A stretch of 34,833 nucleotides of DNA from Pseudoselenomonas ruminantium (GTDB lineage Bacteria > Bacillota > Negativicutes > Selenomonadales > Selenomonadaceae), in assembly GCF_900104055.1 (NCBI RefSeq), contig NZ_FNJQ01000032.1, positions 1 to 34,833 of the forward strand. Direction: 5' to 3'. Within the stretch, counting starts at the first letter, position 1. Each line of letters opens with the position of its first letter. Made by a program: the position numbers and the translations under genes. Shown one piece after another: positions 8,554 through 17,461 of the stretch. The notes beneath the pieces were generated by a model that was not told the origin of the DNA, searched no databases, and worked only from the letters and a program-made list of their open reading frames with translations.

Positions 8554-9909
8554 ATGAGTTATTGTACGCAGGCTTTTGGGGCCTATGATATCCGTGGGAT
8601 TTACCCTACAACGATTAATGAAGAGATTGCCTATCGGATTGGGCGCTTTTTTCCAGCATTGTTTGCAGCAAAAAAAGTAGTGGTGGGCAATGATATCCGC
8701 TTATCCGGTCCGTCACTGAAGGTAGCTTTGGTAAATGGGCTGACAGAATCCGGTTGTGATGTCATTGACATTGGACAGTGTGGTACAGAGATGATTTACT
8801 TTACTACGGCTCACTTAAAGCTGGACGGTGGTGTGATGATTACCGCCAGTCATAATCCGAAAGAATACAATGGCATGAAGTTTGTGAGACAGAAGGCACG
8901 GCCAATTTCCGGAGATACTGGCTTGCGGGAATTGGAAGCACTGGTGGCCGATGGGGATCTGCCGGAACTGGCATCAGTCCCCGGCAAGGCGGAGAAGCTG
9001 AATATTATCGAAGATTATGTGCAGCATATCCTGTCCTATGTGGATGCGAGTCAGCTAAAGCCTTTAAAGGTGGTGGTCAATGCCGGTAATGGCGCGGCGG
9101 GGTCAATTCTCGATGTGATGGAAAAATATCTGCCTTTTGAACTGGTGAAAGTTCACCACGAGCCGGACGGGAATTTCCCCAACGGCGTGCCCAATCCCCT
9201 GCTGCCTGAGAACCGCGAGGCTACGGCCAAGGTTGTCCGTGAATTTGGCGCCGATGCAGGCGTAGCTTGGGATGGAGATTTTGACCGTTGCTTTATGTTT
9301 GATGAGCGGGGAAACTTTATCGAAGGCTATTATATGGTAGGTTTTCTGGCACAGGCTTTCCTGAAGAAGAATGCTGGTGAGAAGATAATCTATGATCCAC
9401 GTCTCGTTTGGAACACGGAGGAATTAGTCAGAGAAAATGGCGGGATGCCGGTAATCTCCAAGAGTGGACATGCCTTTATCAAAGAGAAGATGCGCAAAGA
9501 GAACGCTATATACGGTGGAGAGATGAGCGCACACCATTATTTTCGAGATTTCTCGTATTGTGACAGCGGTATGATTCCTTGGCTTTTGGTGCTGGAACTT
9601 CTTTCGCAGGCTGATGGCAGATATTTGTCCGATTTGATGATGGAACGTATGGAACGGTACAGCATTTCTGGTGAAATAAACAGCCAGGTTAAAGATGTGG
9701 ATGAGGTGTTAAGGCGCATTGAGACAGAGTATGGACCGCAGGGAAACGTTACGAAAATCGATGGTCTGTCCATAGAATTTACAAATTGGCGTTTTAATCT
9801 GCGTAAATCCAATACAGAACCTGTTATCCGCCTAAATGTGGAAACCAGACAGGATAAGGCATTGATGCAGGAAAAGACAGCAGAATTATTGACCAAGATT
9901 CGTACATAA
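8554..9909 (+). CDS. manB: Phosphomannomutase / phosphoglucomutase
   Basis: This 451-residue alpha-D-phosphohexomutase interconverts hexose-6-phosphate and hexose-1-phosphate, here most likely mannose. The N-terminus has AYDIRGIYP. The phosphoserine loop TASHNPKEYNG places the catalytic Ser near residue 99. The metal-binding loop DGDFDRC lies near 240. The C-terminal phosphate-binding segment reads RKSNTEPVIRLNVE. The ATG at 8554 is chosen because GAGG lies about 9 bases upstream. A TTG at 8539 is in frame but would overlap manC and lacks a site. It is coupled closely to manC, forming the GDP-mannose supply pair. The dual-specificity algC-type activity cannot be excluded. Confidence 0.92.
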   Translation: MSYCTQAFGAYDIRGIYPTTINEEIAYRIGRFFPALFAAKKVVVGNDIRLSGPSLKVALVNGLTESGCDVIDIGQCGTEMIYFTTAHLKLDGGVMITASHNPKEYNGMKFVRQKARPISGDTGLRELEALVADGDLPELASVPGKAEKLNIIEDYVQHILSYVDASQLKPLKVVVNAGNGAAGSILDVMEKYLPFELVKVHHEPDGNFPNGVPNPLLPENREATAKVVREFGADAGVAWDGDFDRCFMFDERGNFIEGYYMVGFLAQAFLKKNAGEKIIYDPRLVWNTEELVRENGGMPVISKSGHAFIKEKMRKENAIYGGEMSAHHYFRDFSYCDSGMIPWLLVLELLSQADGRYLSDLMMERMERYSISGEINSQVKDVDEVLRRIETEYGPQGNVTKIDGLSIEFTNWRFNLRKSNTEPVIRLNVETRQDKALMQEKTAELLTKIRT

Positions 9910-9959
9910 ATTAAAGATAAATATATCTACTGTTCCATCATAAGAGGGGGCTTGAATAG

Positions 9960-11054
9960 ATGAAAATTGGTAAGCTGACATTGGATGGTTATTTCAACTA
10001 TGGCAATGTGTTGCAGAATTATGCGTTGCAGCAGGTTCTTGAAGCGTATGGGGAGGTGGATTGTTTTTGGCATGCGCCGGATAATTTCCTGCCGCGGGTT
10101 TGGCACCGGTGGGGGTGGAAGGAGCCTGTGAAGTTTGTTTTGAACTGGCATGGGTTCCGCAGCAAGCTCTTTTCGGATGTGCATGGCATGGAAATGGTGC
10201 GGCAAGGGAAGATTAAGGACTGGTGTGACAGGTACATCAAACTGCGGCAGGCGGAGGGGAAACTTTCGCAGTTGGCTGATGTGTATGATTTCTTTGTCGT
10301 GGGTAGTGATCAGGTTTGGAATCCGAATTTTTCACTGGTAGAGGATTGTTTTCTGACTTTTGCACCACCGGAGAAGCGGGTGGCCTATGCGGCAAGTATT
10401 TCCTGTCCGTCTATTCCTGCGGAGAAGCAGGCTTTATATAAGGAAGGCTTTGCGGGGATGGCGCATATCTCGATGCGGGAACAGCAGGGAGCGGATACGG
10501 TCAAGGAACTTTCCGGGCGTGATGTGCCGGTAGTGGTCGATCCGACACTTTTGCTGACACCTGAAGAATGGCGCAAGGTCAGTCGGATGCCGGCGTGGTT
10601 CCATGGGGAAGATTATATTCTGACGTATTTTCTGGGCAAGCGGCCGGAGGTTGTGGCACGGCTGGAACAGGAAACGGGGCTGAAGGTGGTCAACCTCTTG
10701 GATGAGGATGTGTATGAGCATTATGTGACGGGGCCGGATGAATTCCTTTGGGCAATTGAGCATGCTAAGCTCGTGTATACCGATTCCTTCCATGGGACGG
10801 TATTTTCCATCCTGTTCCGCACGCCGTTTGTGATTTGTAATCGTTTGGGAGATGATGTATCGGAGAAAATGGGCTCGCGGATTGATACATTACTGGGGTA
10901 CTTTGGACTGGAGGCGCGCCGGGGAACGAAGGAAAATGCCTATGCTATTGAAAATCCGCTGACAGAACCTGATTGGTCAAAAGTGGATGCAGTGTTGGCT
11001 GTAGAGAGGGCGCGGGCTGATGAGTATTTGAGGCAAGCGCTTGGAATCGCCTAG
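9960..11054 (+). CDS. Polysaccharide pyruvyl transferase family protein
   Basis: This 364-residue protein has the pattern of the polysaccharide pyruvyl transferase family (PF04230, CsaB/WcaK relatives), which attach ketal pyruvate from phosphoenolpyruvate to surface sugars. Visible landmarks are GYFNYGNVLQNYALQQ at the N-terminus, VVGSDQVWNPNF, a mid-region PVVVDPTLLL, and the C-terminal YTDSFHGTVFSILF containing the conserved SFHG motif. The start follows AGAGGGGG at 9943-9950. It comes 50 bases after manB and 26 before the PP-loop protein, so it is in the same operon. Some family members act on substrates other than glycans, so pyruvylation is family-based inference. Confidence 0.85.
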   Translation: MKIGKLTLDGYFNYGNVLQNYALQQVLEAYGEVDCFWHAPDNFLPRVWHRWGWKEPVKFVLNWHGFRSKLFSDVHGMEMVRQGKIKDWCDRYIKLRQAEGKLSQLADVYDFFVVGSDQVWNPNFSLVEDCFLTFAPPEKRVAYAASISCPSIPAEKQALYKEGFAGMAHISMREQQGADTVKELSGRDVPVVVDPTLLLTPEEWRKVSRMPAWFHGEDYILTYFLGKRPEVVARLEQETGLKVVNLLDEDVYEHYVTGPDEFLWAIEHAKLVYTDSFHGTVFSILFRTPFVICNRLGDDVSEKMGSRIDTLLGYFGLEARRGTKENAYAIENPLTEPDWSKVDAVLAVERARADEYLRQALGIA

Positions 11055-11080
11055 TTGTTTTTATTGATGGGGGAATAATA

Positions 11081-12325
11081 ATGTTGGATATATCGAATAT
11101 ACGTAAAGAACAGCATGGCGAGTGGACGCGGCTGGTGGTGGATGTGGCTTTTTCCGGGGTAGAGGTGCCTTATGCAGAAAAGACTATGTACTTTGCTGTG
11201 AAGAATGAGCATGCGGATATGTTGACGGATGAGGTCTATGATGCCTTTTTACTGGTGCCGCTTTACTTAGCGATGTATCATCATACGGACCTGCATATTC
11301 ATGGCAAGGTGTCGAAGAAGCTTTATAAAAATATCATGTGGTATGTGCGGCAGATTCTCTGTGATTTTTCGGATGATCTGTCTATGGTGGATGTTAAAGT
11401 TGATGGCTTTGGCACGGTTACGGGCAAAGGGGATATTATTGGTACGGGTATCTCCTGTGGTGTGGATTCGCTATGTACGATTTATGACCATTTTGTGAAG
11501 GAAGATGATCCGGAGTATCGGATCAATTCCCTGTTCCTGTTTAACTGTGGCACGCATGGTGATTTTGAAAACCCGGCTTCGCATAAATTGTATGAGGCGC
11601 GGTATTGGCAGAATAAGCGGGCTGCGGATGAGATGGGGTTGCCGGTTTATCAGGTACAGGCGAACCTCCATGCCTTCACCCATAAGATTGGGGAGCAGAA
11701 GCTGGGGTATTTTGCTATTTATTCCTGTATGTTCAGCTTGCAAAAGGCGATTTCGCTGTATTACACCTCTAGTTGTGCCAGCTATAAGCAAATCCTGCAA
11801 TTTCATGAGGAAATGCATGATTTTGATATGGCAGAGTATGCGGAATCTTATTTGGTGCCTCTGCTGCAAACAGAGCATACGCGTCTGATTATTGATGGCT
11901 GTCAGTATAGAAGGTCACAGAAGATACTGAATATCGCAGATTGGGATGTAGCGCAAAAGCATCTGAATGTATGTGTCAATTCAACAGATGGTACGAACTG
12001 CTGTGTATGTTCCAAGTGCATGCGGACGCTGGTACCGTTAGAATCAGCGGGCAAGCTGGAAAAATTTGCCGGTGTTTTTGATATCGCGAAATTTAAAAAG
12101 CATGCTTATCGTGCAAAGTTGAAAATGGTAGGGGATTATCATACGGATTTTTATGCTAATGACAATGTAGATTTTGCCCGGTCGCACGGTATGTCTATGC
12201 CAAATCAGTTGCTCGCAAAAGCCTTCGTCCATGCGGGGGGGGCAAGTGTCTTTATAAAAAAGAAGATGCGTATGATTTTAGGCGAGGCTGTTTACGAAAA
12301 GGTGAAGCATGCTGTTCGGGGGTAA
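11081..12325 (+). CDS. QueC/ExsB-like PP-loop ATPase of unknown substrate
   Basis: This 414-residue protein has no confident family name. Residues 125-130 read SCGVDS, the SxGxDS form of the PP-loop found in N-type ATP pyrophosphatases, which activate a carboxyl or similar group by adenylation. Near 298-313 a cysteine cluster (C298, C307, C308, C310, C313; CCVCSKC) resembles the zinc site of QueC. The N-terminal 100 residues and the C-terminal 80 are not recognised. QueC itself is about half this length, so this is a larger paralogue, probably not a queuosine enzyme: no other queuosine gene is nearby. It lies between a pyruvyl transferase and a flippase, so a role in modifying a glycan precursor is inferred. 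Exact chemistry is unknown. Confidence 0.65.
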   Translation: MLDISNIRKEQHGEWTRLVVDVAFSGVEVPYAEKTMYFAVKNEHADMLTDEVYDAFLLVPLYLAMYHHTDLHIHGKVSKKLYKNIMWYVRQILCDFSDDLSMVDVKVDGFGTVTGKGDIIGTGISCGVDSLCTIYDHFVKEDDPEYRINSLFLFNCGTHGDFENPASHKLYEARYWQNKRAADEMGLPVYQVQANLHAFTHKIGEQKLGYFAIYSCMFSLQKAISLYYTSSCASYKQILQFHEEMHDFDMAEYAESYLVPLLQTEHTRLIIDGCQYRRSQKILNIADWDVAQKHLNVCVNSTDGTNCCVCSKCMRTLVPLESAGKLEKFAGVFDIAKFKKHAYRAKLKMVGDYHTDFYANDNVDFARSHGMSMPNQLLAKAFVHAGGASVFIKKKMRMILGEAVYEKVKHAVRG

Positions 12326-12329
12326 CCGC

Positions 12330-13877
12330 ATGAAGGAGCCGCAAGTTAAGTATCAAGGTAGCAAGCGGCGGATTGCGAAGAATACTTTGCTGTTGTATGT
12401 CCGGCAGGTGCTCATCCTTGTTGTATCCCTATATACGTCACGGGTGGTTTTGAATACTCTTGGCGTAGATGATTTCGGCATATATAGCTTGGTGGGCAGT
12501 TTTGTTGCTATGTTTGGTGTGATTTCTGGTGCTTTTGTGGTGGCGATAACCCGCTATATTTCCTTTGCTATGGGTGAGGGAGATTTGGAAAAACTCATCA
12601 ATCTGTATTCTACAACGATGTGGATGCAGATTCTGATGGGGGGCGGAATTTTCCTGCTTATACTGGGGGCAGGCGTTTACTATGTCACATCCGTCATGGT
12701 TTTGCCGGCAGGCCGGATAGAGGCCACGCTCTATGTGCTGGTGTTTTCGGCGGTTTCATTTTATATCAACCTGCTCAGTGTCCCTTATAATGCGCTGATT
12801 GTGGCGCATGAACGGATGCAGGCTTTTGCCTATATTGCCTTGGTGGAAGTCTTGCTGAAGTTGGCGGTGGTAGTGGTTTTGCCGTTGCTTGTCTATGACA
12901 AGCTCATTGTTTATGGCCTTTTGACGGTGGTGGCTTCGCTATTTGTGCGCTGGCTGTATATGTCCTACTGCCGCCGTAATTTTACCGAATGCGAGTTTCG
13001 GCGGCACATTGACTGGCCGCTGCTGAAGGATATGATGAAGTTCGTTCAGTGGGCGTTTCTGGGCAATGGTGCCGTAGTGCTGAAGGAACAGGGCATTAGC
13101 ATTATCCTGAATCTGTTTTTGGGAACTGGGATAAATGCAGCCCGAGGGCTGGCTAATAGTGTTAATGGGGCTGTGATGAGTTTTACCCAGAATTTTATAC
13201 AGGCGGTGCAGCCGCAAATAACAAAGTTGTATTCGTCAGGGCAAACAGCAGCAATGTGCAATCTGATTTGCGTCAGCAGTCGGATGAGTTTTTACATGAT
13301 GTTACTGCTTAGCTTGCCGGTTATCAAGCAGATTGACTATATTTTGGAATTGTGGCTGGGGCTGGTGCCGGAGTTTACTAATATCTTTATTGTGCTGACT
13401 CTGGTGGATTCCATGGTGAACAGTCTTTCTCAGCCGCTTTTATATGGAACTTTGGCTGAGGGGAAAATCAAGGTTTATGAGATTTTGTTGACGGCTACCT
13501 ATCTGGCCAGTTTGCCCTTGAGTTATATTTTGCTGGCTATGGGACATAGTCCGGTGGATATTTATATTTTGGTGATTTTCCTGCGTATCTTGATTCAAGT
13601 TTTTTTGATTCAGCAGGGAAGCCGCTATGGTATGGAGTTTCGCTATTTCAGTCGTCAGGTGTTTTTCTATGCATTGCCGGTGGCTGTATTGTCGGGATCG
13701 GGAACCTATTTTCTTGATATTGGAAGCATGGAAATGGGAGTGGTAAGGTTCCTGCTGGAAACAAGTGTGATCATGGCGGTAACGTTGCTGATTATCATGA
13801 CGATTGGGGTAAAGCGGGAAGAACGTGGTGCGGTCTTAGGAATTCTCAGGTCGCGTCTGCAGAAATTTTTTGGCTAG
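12330..13877 (+). CDS. Wzx-type oligosaccharide flippase (MOP superfamily)
   Basis: This 515-residue integral membrane protein has around twelve to fourteen hydrophobic segments. The opening, RIAKNTLLLYVRQVLILVV followed by YTSRVVLNTLGVDDFGIYSL, is typical of polysaccharide biosynthesis flippases that move undecaprenyl-linked repeat units across the membrane. The ATG at 12330 is used: it follows a GGGGG site and sits 4 bases after the previous stop. An ATG at 12309 overlaps the upstream gene and is less likely. A flippase implies a Wzx/Wzy-type pathway, which agrees with the EpsG-like polymerase at 3433-4554. It is followed 12 bases later by the thiamine-diphosphate enzyme. Confidence 0.88.
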   Translation: MKEPQVKYQGSKRRIAKNTLLLYVRQVLILVVSLYTSRVVLNTLGVDDFGIYSLVGSFVAMFGVISGAFVVAITRYISFAMGEGDLEKLINLYSTTMWMQILMGGGIFLLILGAGVYYVTSVMVLPAGRIEATLYVLVFSAVSFYINLLSVPYNALIVAHERMQAFAYIALVEVLLKLAVVVVLPLLVYDKLIVYGLLTVVASLFVRWLYMSYCRRNFTECEFRRHIDWPLLKDMMKFVQWAFLGNGAVVLKEQGISIILNLFLGTGINAARGLANSVNGAVMSFTQNFIQAVQPQITKLYSSGQTAAMCNLICVSSRMSFYMMLLLSLPVIKQIDYILELWLGLVPEFTNIFIVLTLVDSMVNSLSQPLLYGTLAEGKIKVYEILLTATYLASLPLSYILLAMGHSPVDIYILVIFLRILIQVFLIQQGSRYGMEFRYFSRQVFFYALPVAVLSGSGTYFLDIGSMEMGVVRFLLETSVIMAVTLLIIMTIGVKREERGAVLGILRSRLQKFFG

Positions 13878-13889
13878 GAGAGAGTTTGG

Positions 13890-15632
13890 GTGGATAAATT
13901 TTACAGTGTTGAAAAGAATGTGCAAATGTTGGTTTATTTATTGAAGGCACATGGTATCAAAAAAGTAGTGGCAAGTCCCGGGACGACTAATCTATGTTTT
14001 GTGGGAAGTTTGCAAAATGATTCTTTCTTCGAAGTCTATTCGGCTGCTGATGAGCGTCAGGCGGCTTATATGGCCTGCGGATTGGCTGCGGAAAGCGGGG
14101 AGCCGGTAGTGATTACCTGTACTGGGGCGACGGCATCCCGCAACTATATTCCGGGGCTGACCGAGGCATTTTATCGGAAACTGCCGGTGCTGGCGGTAAC
14201 GGCTACCCAGCATATTGGCCGTATCGGTCAGAATATAGCGCAGGTCATTGACCGGCGGGTAATTCAGAATGATATTGCTAAATACAGCCTGCAGTTGCCG
14301 ACTATCCACGATGCCGAGGATGAATGGGCTTATGGTGTAAAAATCAACGAAGCACTATTGGAACTGCGGCATAATGGCGGCGGTCCGGTGCATATCAATC
14401 TGACCACGCAGTACAGCCGGGATTATAGTGTCAAGGAACTGCCACCGGTAAAAGTCATCCGCCGGCTCACTTTAGGGGAGAACTTCCCATCCCTGCAAGG
14501 AAAAAAGGTGGGGATTTTCGTTGGCAGCCACAAGGCGTGGAGCGAGGAGCTTACGGCGGCCGTAGATGAATTCTGTGCCAAGTATGACAGTGTAGTGCTT
14601 TGCGACCATACCAGCAATTATACGGGCAAGTATCGTGTGTTCTTTTCGCTGGTTGCGAATCAGATGCTTTATGACGCGCCGGTTCGTCATGTAGATGTGA
14701 TGATTGATATGGGCGATGTGTCCGGAGCTTATGGCGCTTTGATGCCTGCAGAAGTATGGCGGATTAATCCGGATGGTGCAGTACGGGATACCTATCGGAA
14801 GCTGACGAAAGTTTTCCAGATGAAGGAAGTGGATTTCTTCAAGCAGATGAATACAGAAATTCCGACAGGCAACCATATTGAACTCCTTACGGCATGGCAG
14901 GAGGAAAATGCCCGTTTAGCGGGGAAAATTCCGGAACTTCCTTTTTCAAATGTGTGGATTGCCCAGCAGACGGCGGCTAAGTTGCCGCAGGACTGCGTAC
15001 TGCATTTAGGGATTCTCAATAGCCTGCGGGCGTGGAACTTCTTTGCTGCGCCGGAGTCGGTACTAAATTATGCCAATACGGGCGGTTTTGGCATTGATGG
15101 TTGTCTTTCTGCTCTGATTGGTGCATCCCTTGCGCATAAAGACAAGCTGTATTTTGGCGTAATTGGCGATCTGGCGTTCTTTTATGATATGAATGCTTTG
15201 GGCAACCATCATTTGGGGCGCAATGTGCGGCTGATGCTTATCAATAATGGCCGGGGGACGGAGTTCCGCAATTTCAACCATCCGGCGCAGGTCTGCTTTG
15301 GTGAAGATGCCGATGCCTATATGGCGGCAGCAGGGCATTATGGCAATCAGTCCCGGAATTTGGTGAAGCATTACGCAGAAGACTTGGGCTGTGAATATCT
15401 GACGGCAGATTCCAAGGAAAGCTATCTGGCAAATCTTGAGCGTTTCTTGACAGCTGAAATCACGGAACGCCCCATGGTCTTTGAGGTGTTTACCGACAGT
15501 CAGCTGGAGAGTGATGCGCTGGATATGATTTATCATATCGAAAAGACCGCGAAAGGGCAGGCAAAAGAAGCTGTACGAAATATTTTGGGAACCAAAGGGA
15601 CGGCAACGGTTAAGAAATTACTGGGAAGGTAA
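13890..15632 (+). CDS. Thiamine-diphosphate-dependent enzyme, MenD-like
   Basis: This 580-residue protein has the three-domain ThDP layout. In the PYR domain, SPGTTN and SAADERQAAYMA place the cofactor-activating Glu at residue 55. A long central domain follows. In the PP domain, GDLAFFYDMNALG begins at residue 426 and the metal-binding NN pair lies at 452-453. The GDL-aromatic-x-x-D form is closer to MenD than to acetolactate synthase. MenD itself is unlikely: no menaquinone gene is nearby and the gene lies in a glycan operon directly before an SDR. Carboligation of a 2-oxo acid fragment to a sugar or ketone, as in YerE-type branched sugar synthesis, is one possibility but is inference. Start is GTG behind AGGAGAG (13876-13882). 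Confidence 0.8.
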   Translation: MDKFYSVEKNVQMLVYLLKAHGIKKVVASPGTTNLCFVGSLQNDSFFEVYSAADERQAAYMACGLAAESGEPVVITCTGATASRNYIPGLTEAFYRKLPVLAVTATQHIGRIGQNIAQVIDRRVIQNDIAKYSLQLPTIHDAEDEWAYGVKINEALLELRHNGGGPVHINLTTQYSRDYSVKELPPVKVIRRLTLGENFPSLQGKKVGIFVGSHKAWSEELTAAVDEFCAKYDSVVLCDHTSNYTGKYRVFFSLVANQMLYDAPVRHVDVMIDMGDVSGAYGALMPAEVWRINPDGAVRDTYRKLTKVFQMKEVDFFKQMNTEIPTGNHIELLTAWQEENARLAGKIPELPFSNVWIAQQTAAKLPQDCVLHLGILNSLRAWNFFAAPESVLNYANTGGFGIDGCLSALIGASLAHKDKLYFGVIGDLAFFYDMNALGNHHLGRNVRLMLINNGRGTEFRNFNHPAQVCFGEDADAYMAAAGHYGNQSRNLVKHYAEDLGCEYLTADSKESYLANLERFLTAEITERPMVFEVFTDSQLESDALDMIYHIEKTAKGQAKEAVRNILGTKGTATVKKLLGR

Positions 15633-15641
15633 GGCGGAATT

Positions 15642-16763
15642 GTGAAAATATTAATTTTGGGCGGCACCGGCGCTATGGGCGTGTCGCTGGTGGAAATCCT
15701 GGCGAAAGCTGGGCATGAAGTTTATGTGACTTCCCGGCGCAGACGTGAAAACCGTGAACATATCCATTATCTGCAGGGGGATGCCCATGATTTGTCATGG
15801 TTGGAATCCATTACGGCAGGGCAAGAATTTGCGGCAATGGTGGATTTTATGATTTACAGCAGCAAGCAGTTTGCTCAGCGGCGGGATAAGCTGCTCGCTA
15901 TGGCTAATCAGTATGTTTTCCTGAGTTCCAGCCGTGTGTACAGTGATTCGCCGGATAATCCCATCACTGAAGAAACTCCGCGATTGCTGGACAGCACGCA
16001 GGATCAGGAATATCTGGCCACGGATGAATATGCATTGGCCAAAGCCCGGGAGGAAAATATTCTACGGGCCGGAAAATGGCAGAATTATACGATTATACGT
16101 CCCTATATCACTTACAATGATGAACGTTTGCAGCTGGGGACAATGGAGAAGGAAGCCTGGCTTTACCGGGCACTGCAGGGGCGAAGCATCGTTATCCCAA
16201 AGGATATGGCCGATAGTCTGACCACGCTGACCTATGGTTATGATGTGGCCGAAGGAATTGCCAGTATATTGGGCAAGGAGGAGGCACTAGGGGAGGCCTT
16301 TCATATTGTTGCCCCTAAGCCAATAAAATGGCAGGATGTGGCAAAAATCTATCAAAATGTGCTTGCAAGAGTCACAGGCAAAAGACCAAGCATTAAATAC
16401 CTGCCGGATAGTCAGGAATTCTCCCGGGTGTTCAACAATAAGTATCAGGTGTATTGTGACCGGCTTTATCGTCGCATGTTCGATAGCAGCAAGATAGAAC
16501 GTATTGGCGGCAAAAAGGATTTTGTGGATATAGAAGAAGGCCTCGTAATGTGTCTGGAAAATTTCATCAGGAAAGGCTCACCGTTTCATTCAATCAATTG
16601 GGTGATTGAAGGCTGGTTTGACAAACAGACTGGCGAGAAGACAAGCTTTTCAGAAATGCCAGGCATAAAATCCAAAATCAAGTACATATTAGGTAGATAT
16701 TTTGGTTTTGCTGATTCTGAAAATGGTATAAGAAAATTTTATCTAAGGGTAGTAAAGAAATAA
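15642..16763 (+). CDS. NAD(P)-dependent epimerase/reductase, SDR family
   Basis: This 373-residue extended SDR-like protein has the nucleotide-binding motif GGTGAMG at residues 7-13 at the end of the first strand, a serine-rich stretch near 95-97 (LSSSRVY), and YALAK with Y130 and K134 as the catalytic pair. The C-terminal substrate domain is about 150 residues and is not diagnostic. Start is GTG, with a short AAGGCGG site. It lies 9 bases after the ThDP enzyme, so the two are co-translated and may act in sequence: carboligation, then reduction or epimerisation. It is the last gene of the manC operon. Substrate cannot be predicted; a nucleotide-activated sugar is likely from context. Confidence 0.85.
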   Translation: MKILILGGTGAMGVSLVEILAKAGHEVYVTSRRRRENREHIHYLQGDAHDLSWLESITAGQEFAAMVDFMIYSSKQFAQRRDKLLAMANQYVFLSSSRVYSDSPDNPITEETPRLLDSTQDQEYLATDEYALAKAREENILRAGKWQNYTIIRPYITYNDERLQLGTMEKEAWLYRALQGRSIVIPKDMADSLTTLTYGYDVAEGIASILGKEEALGEAFHIVAPKPIKWQDVAKIYQNVLARVTGKRPSIKYLPDSQEFSRVFNNKYQVYCDRLYRRMFDSSKIERIGGKKDFVDIEEGLVMCLENFIRKGSPFHSINWVIEGWFDKQTGEKTSFSEMPGIKSKIKYILGRYFGFADSENGIRKFYLRVVKK

Positions 16764-16781
16764 TGAAGGAGTGATGTTGGC

Positions 16782-16814
16782 ATGTTGGATATCAGTTGCA
16801 GGTATAACACATGA
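16782..16814 (+). CDS. Possible 10-codon leader peptide
   Basis: An ATG at 16782, about 10 bases after AAGGAG (16766-16771), opens MLDISCRYNT and stops at TGA 16812-16814. The stop overlaps the ATG at 16811 of the next gene, which has no ribosome site of its own. This arrangement would couple the two translations. It may instead be the leftover start of a deleted gene. Confidence 0.35.
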   Translation: MLDISCRYNT

Positions 16815-17155
16815 TGAAGGAAATTGAAGAACAGCAGCTTATAGAAAAATATAGGCAGTTGTCAGCAGATGGTCGTATTCGTATCAATTGTCAGATTGAC
16901 TGCGAGCTGCGGATTGATCGGGAAAATGCGGAACGGCGCCGGCAGTCCCAGCGCAAGGGCATAGAAGCGGCTCAAAAGGCTGGCGTTCATTACGGGCGGC
17001 CGAAGTCGGATTTGCTGGCGGATTGGGATGTGGTGTATCAGCAGTGGAAGCAGCGGGAGATCACGGCGGCTGATGCGGCAAAGAAGCTGGGTATATCCAA
17101 AGCTACACTTTACCGGATGGCCAAGGCCCGCACAGAAAAAGTCCGCAAGCTTTGA
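16811..17155 (+). CDS. Orphan recombinase C-terminal-domain protein (HTH)
   Basis: This 114-residue protein resembles only the C-terminal part of small serine recombinases of the resolvase/invertase type. The linker-helix segment ENAERRRQSQRKGIEAAQKAG is followed by YGRPK and a Hin-like helix-turn-helix (ITAADAAKKLGISKATLYRMAK). The catalytic serine domain (about 130 residues) is absent. Length and frame integrity argue for a retained small DNA-binding protein rather than recent decay, but a truncated recombinase is the alternative. It follows the SDR by about 47 bases on the same strand. Translation may depend on the overlapping leader frame ending at 16814. DNA binding is inferred from the motif; target unknown. 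Confidence 0.65.
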   Translation: MMKEIEEQQLIEKYRQLSADGRIRINCQIDCELRIDRENAERRRQSQRKGIEAAQKAGVHYGRPKSDLLADWDVVYQQWKQREITAADAAKKLGISKATLYRMAKARTEKVRKL

Positions 17156-17257
17156 AATAATGCGTTTGCGGGCGGAGTCAAAGGCTAAATAATAGAAAAG
17201 CCCGCCAAGGCTATATAAGCTTGACGAGCTATTATGAGCAAGTATGTGAAAAATGCT

Positions 17258-17461
17258 TTATCTGGCAATATTTATTCCGTGTTTTTTTCCAATGCGAATA
17301 ACTTCATCGACGGATATGCTGAATGAGTCAGCAATTTCTGCGAGAGGCTTATTTTTCTTGAGATTGCTGACGACAAGGCTTGTAAGCATTTCTAAACGGC
17401 CTTCCTTTTTTCCCTTTCGTAGCATTTTCTCAGAGTGAAGTTCAAGTATTTTACCACCCAT
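17258..17461 (-). CDS. Possible nested small Rpn C-terminal product
   Basis: Within the Rpn-like frame, AAGGAGG (minus strand, 17473-17479) precedes an in-frame ATG at 17461 by 11 bases. Translation from there would give a 67-residue protein equal to residues 247-313, beginning MGGKILELHSEKM. RpnS-type intragenic antitoxins start in just this way. Spacing is slightly long, and the AAGGAGG run also encodes Lys-Glu, so chance is possible. Confidence 0.35.
   Translation of the reverse strand: MGGKILELHSEKMLRKGKKEGRLEMLTSLVVSNLKKNKPLAEIADSFSISVDEVIRIGKKHGINIAR

Noticed and set aside
17160-17257. Possible terminator between the recombinase-like and Rpn-like genes
   Set aside because: GCGGGC and GCCCGC can pair only across a loop of about 30 bases, and the alternative AGCC/GGCT stem is only 4 bp, so no call is made.
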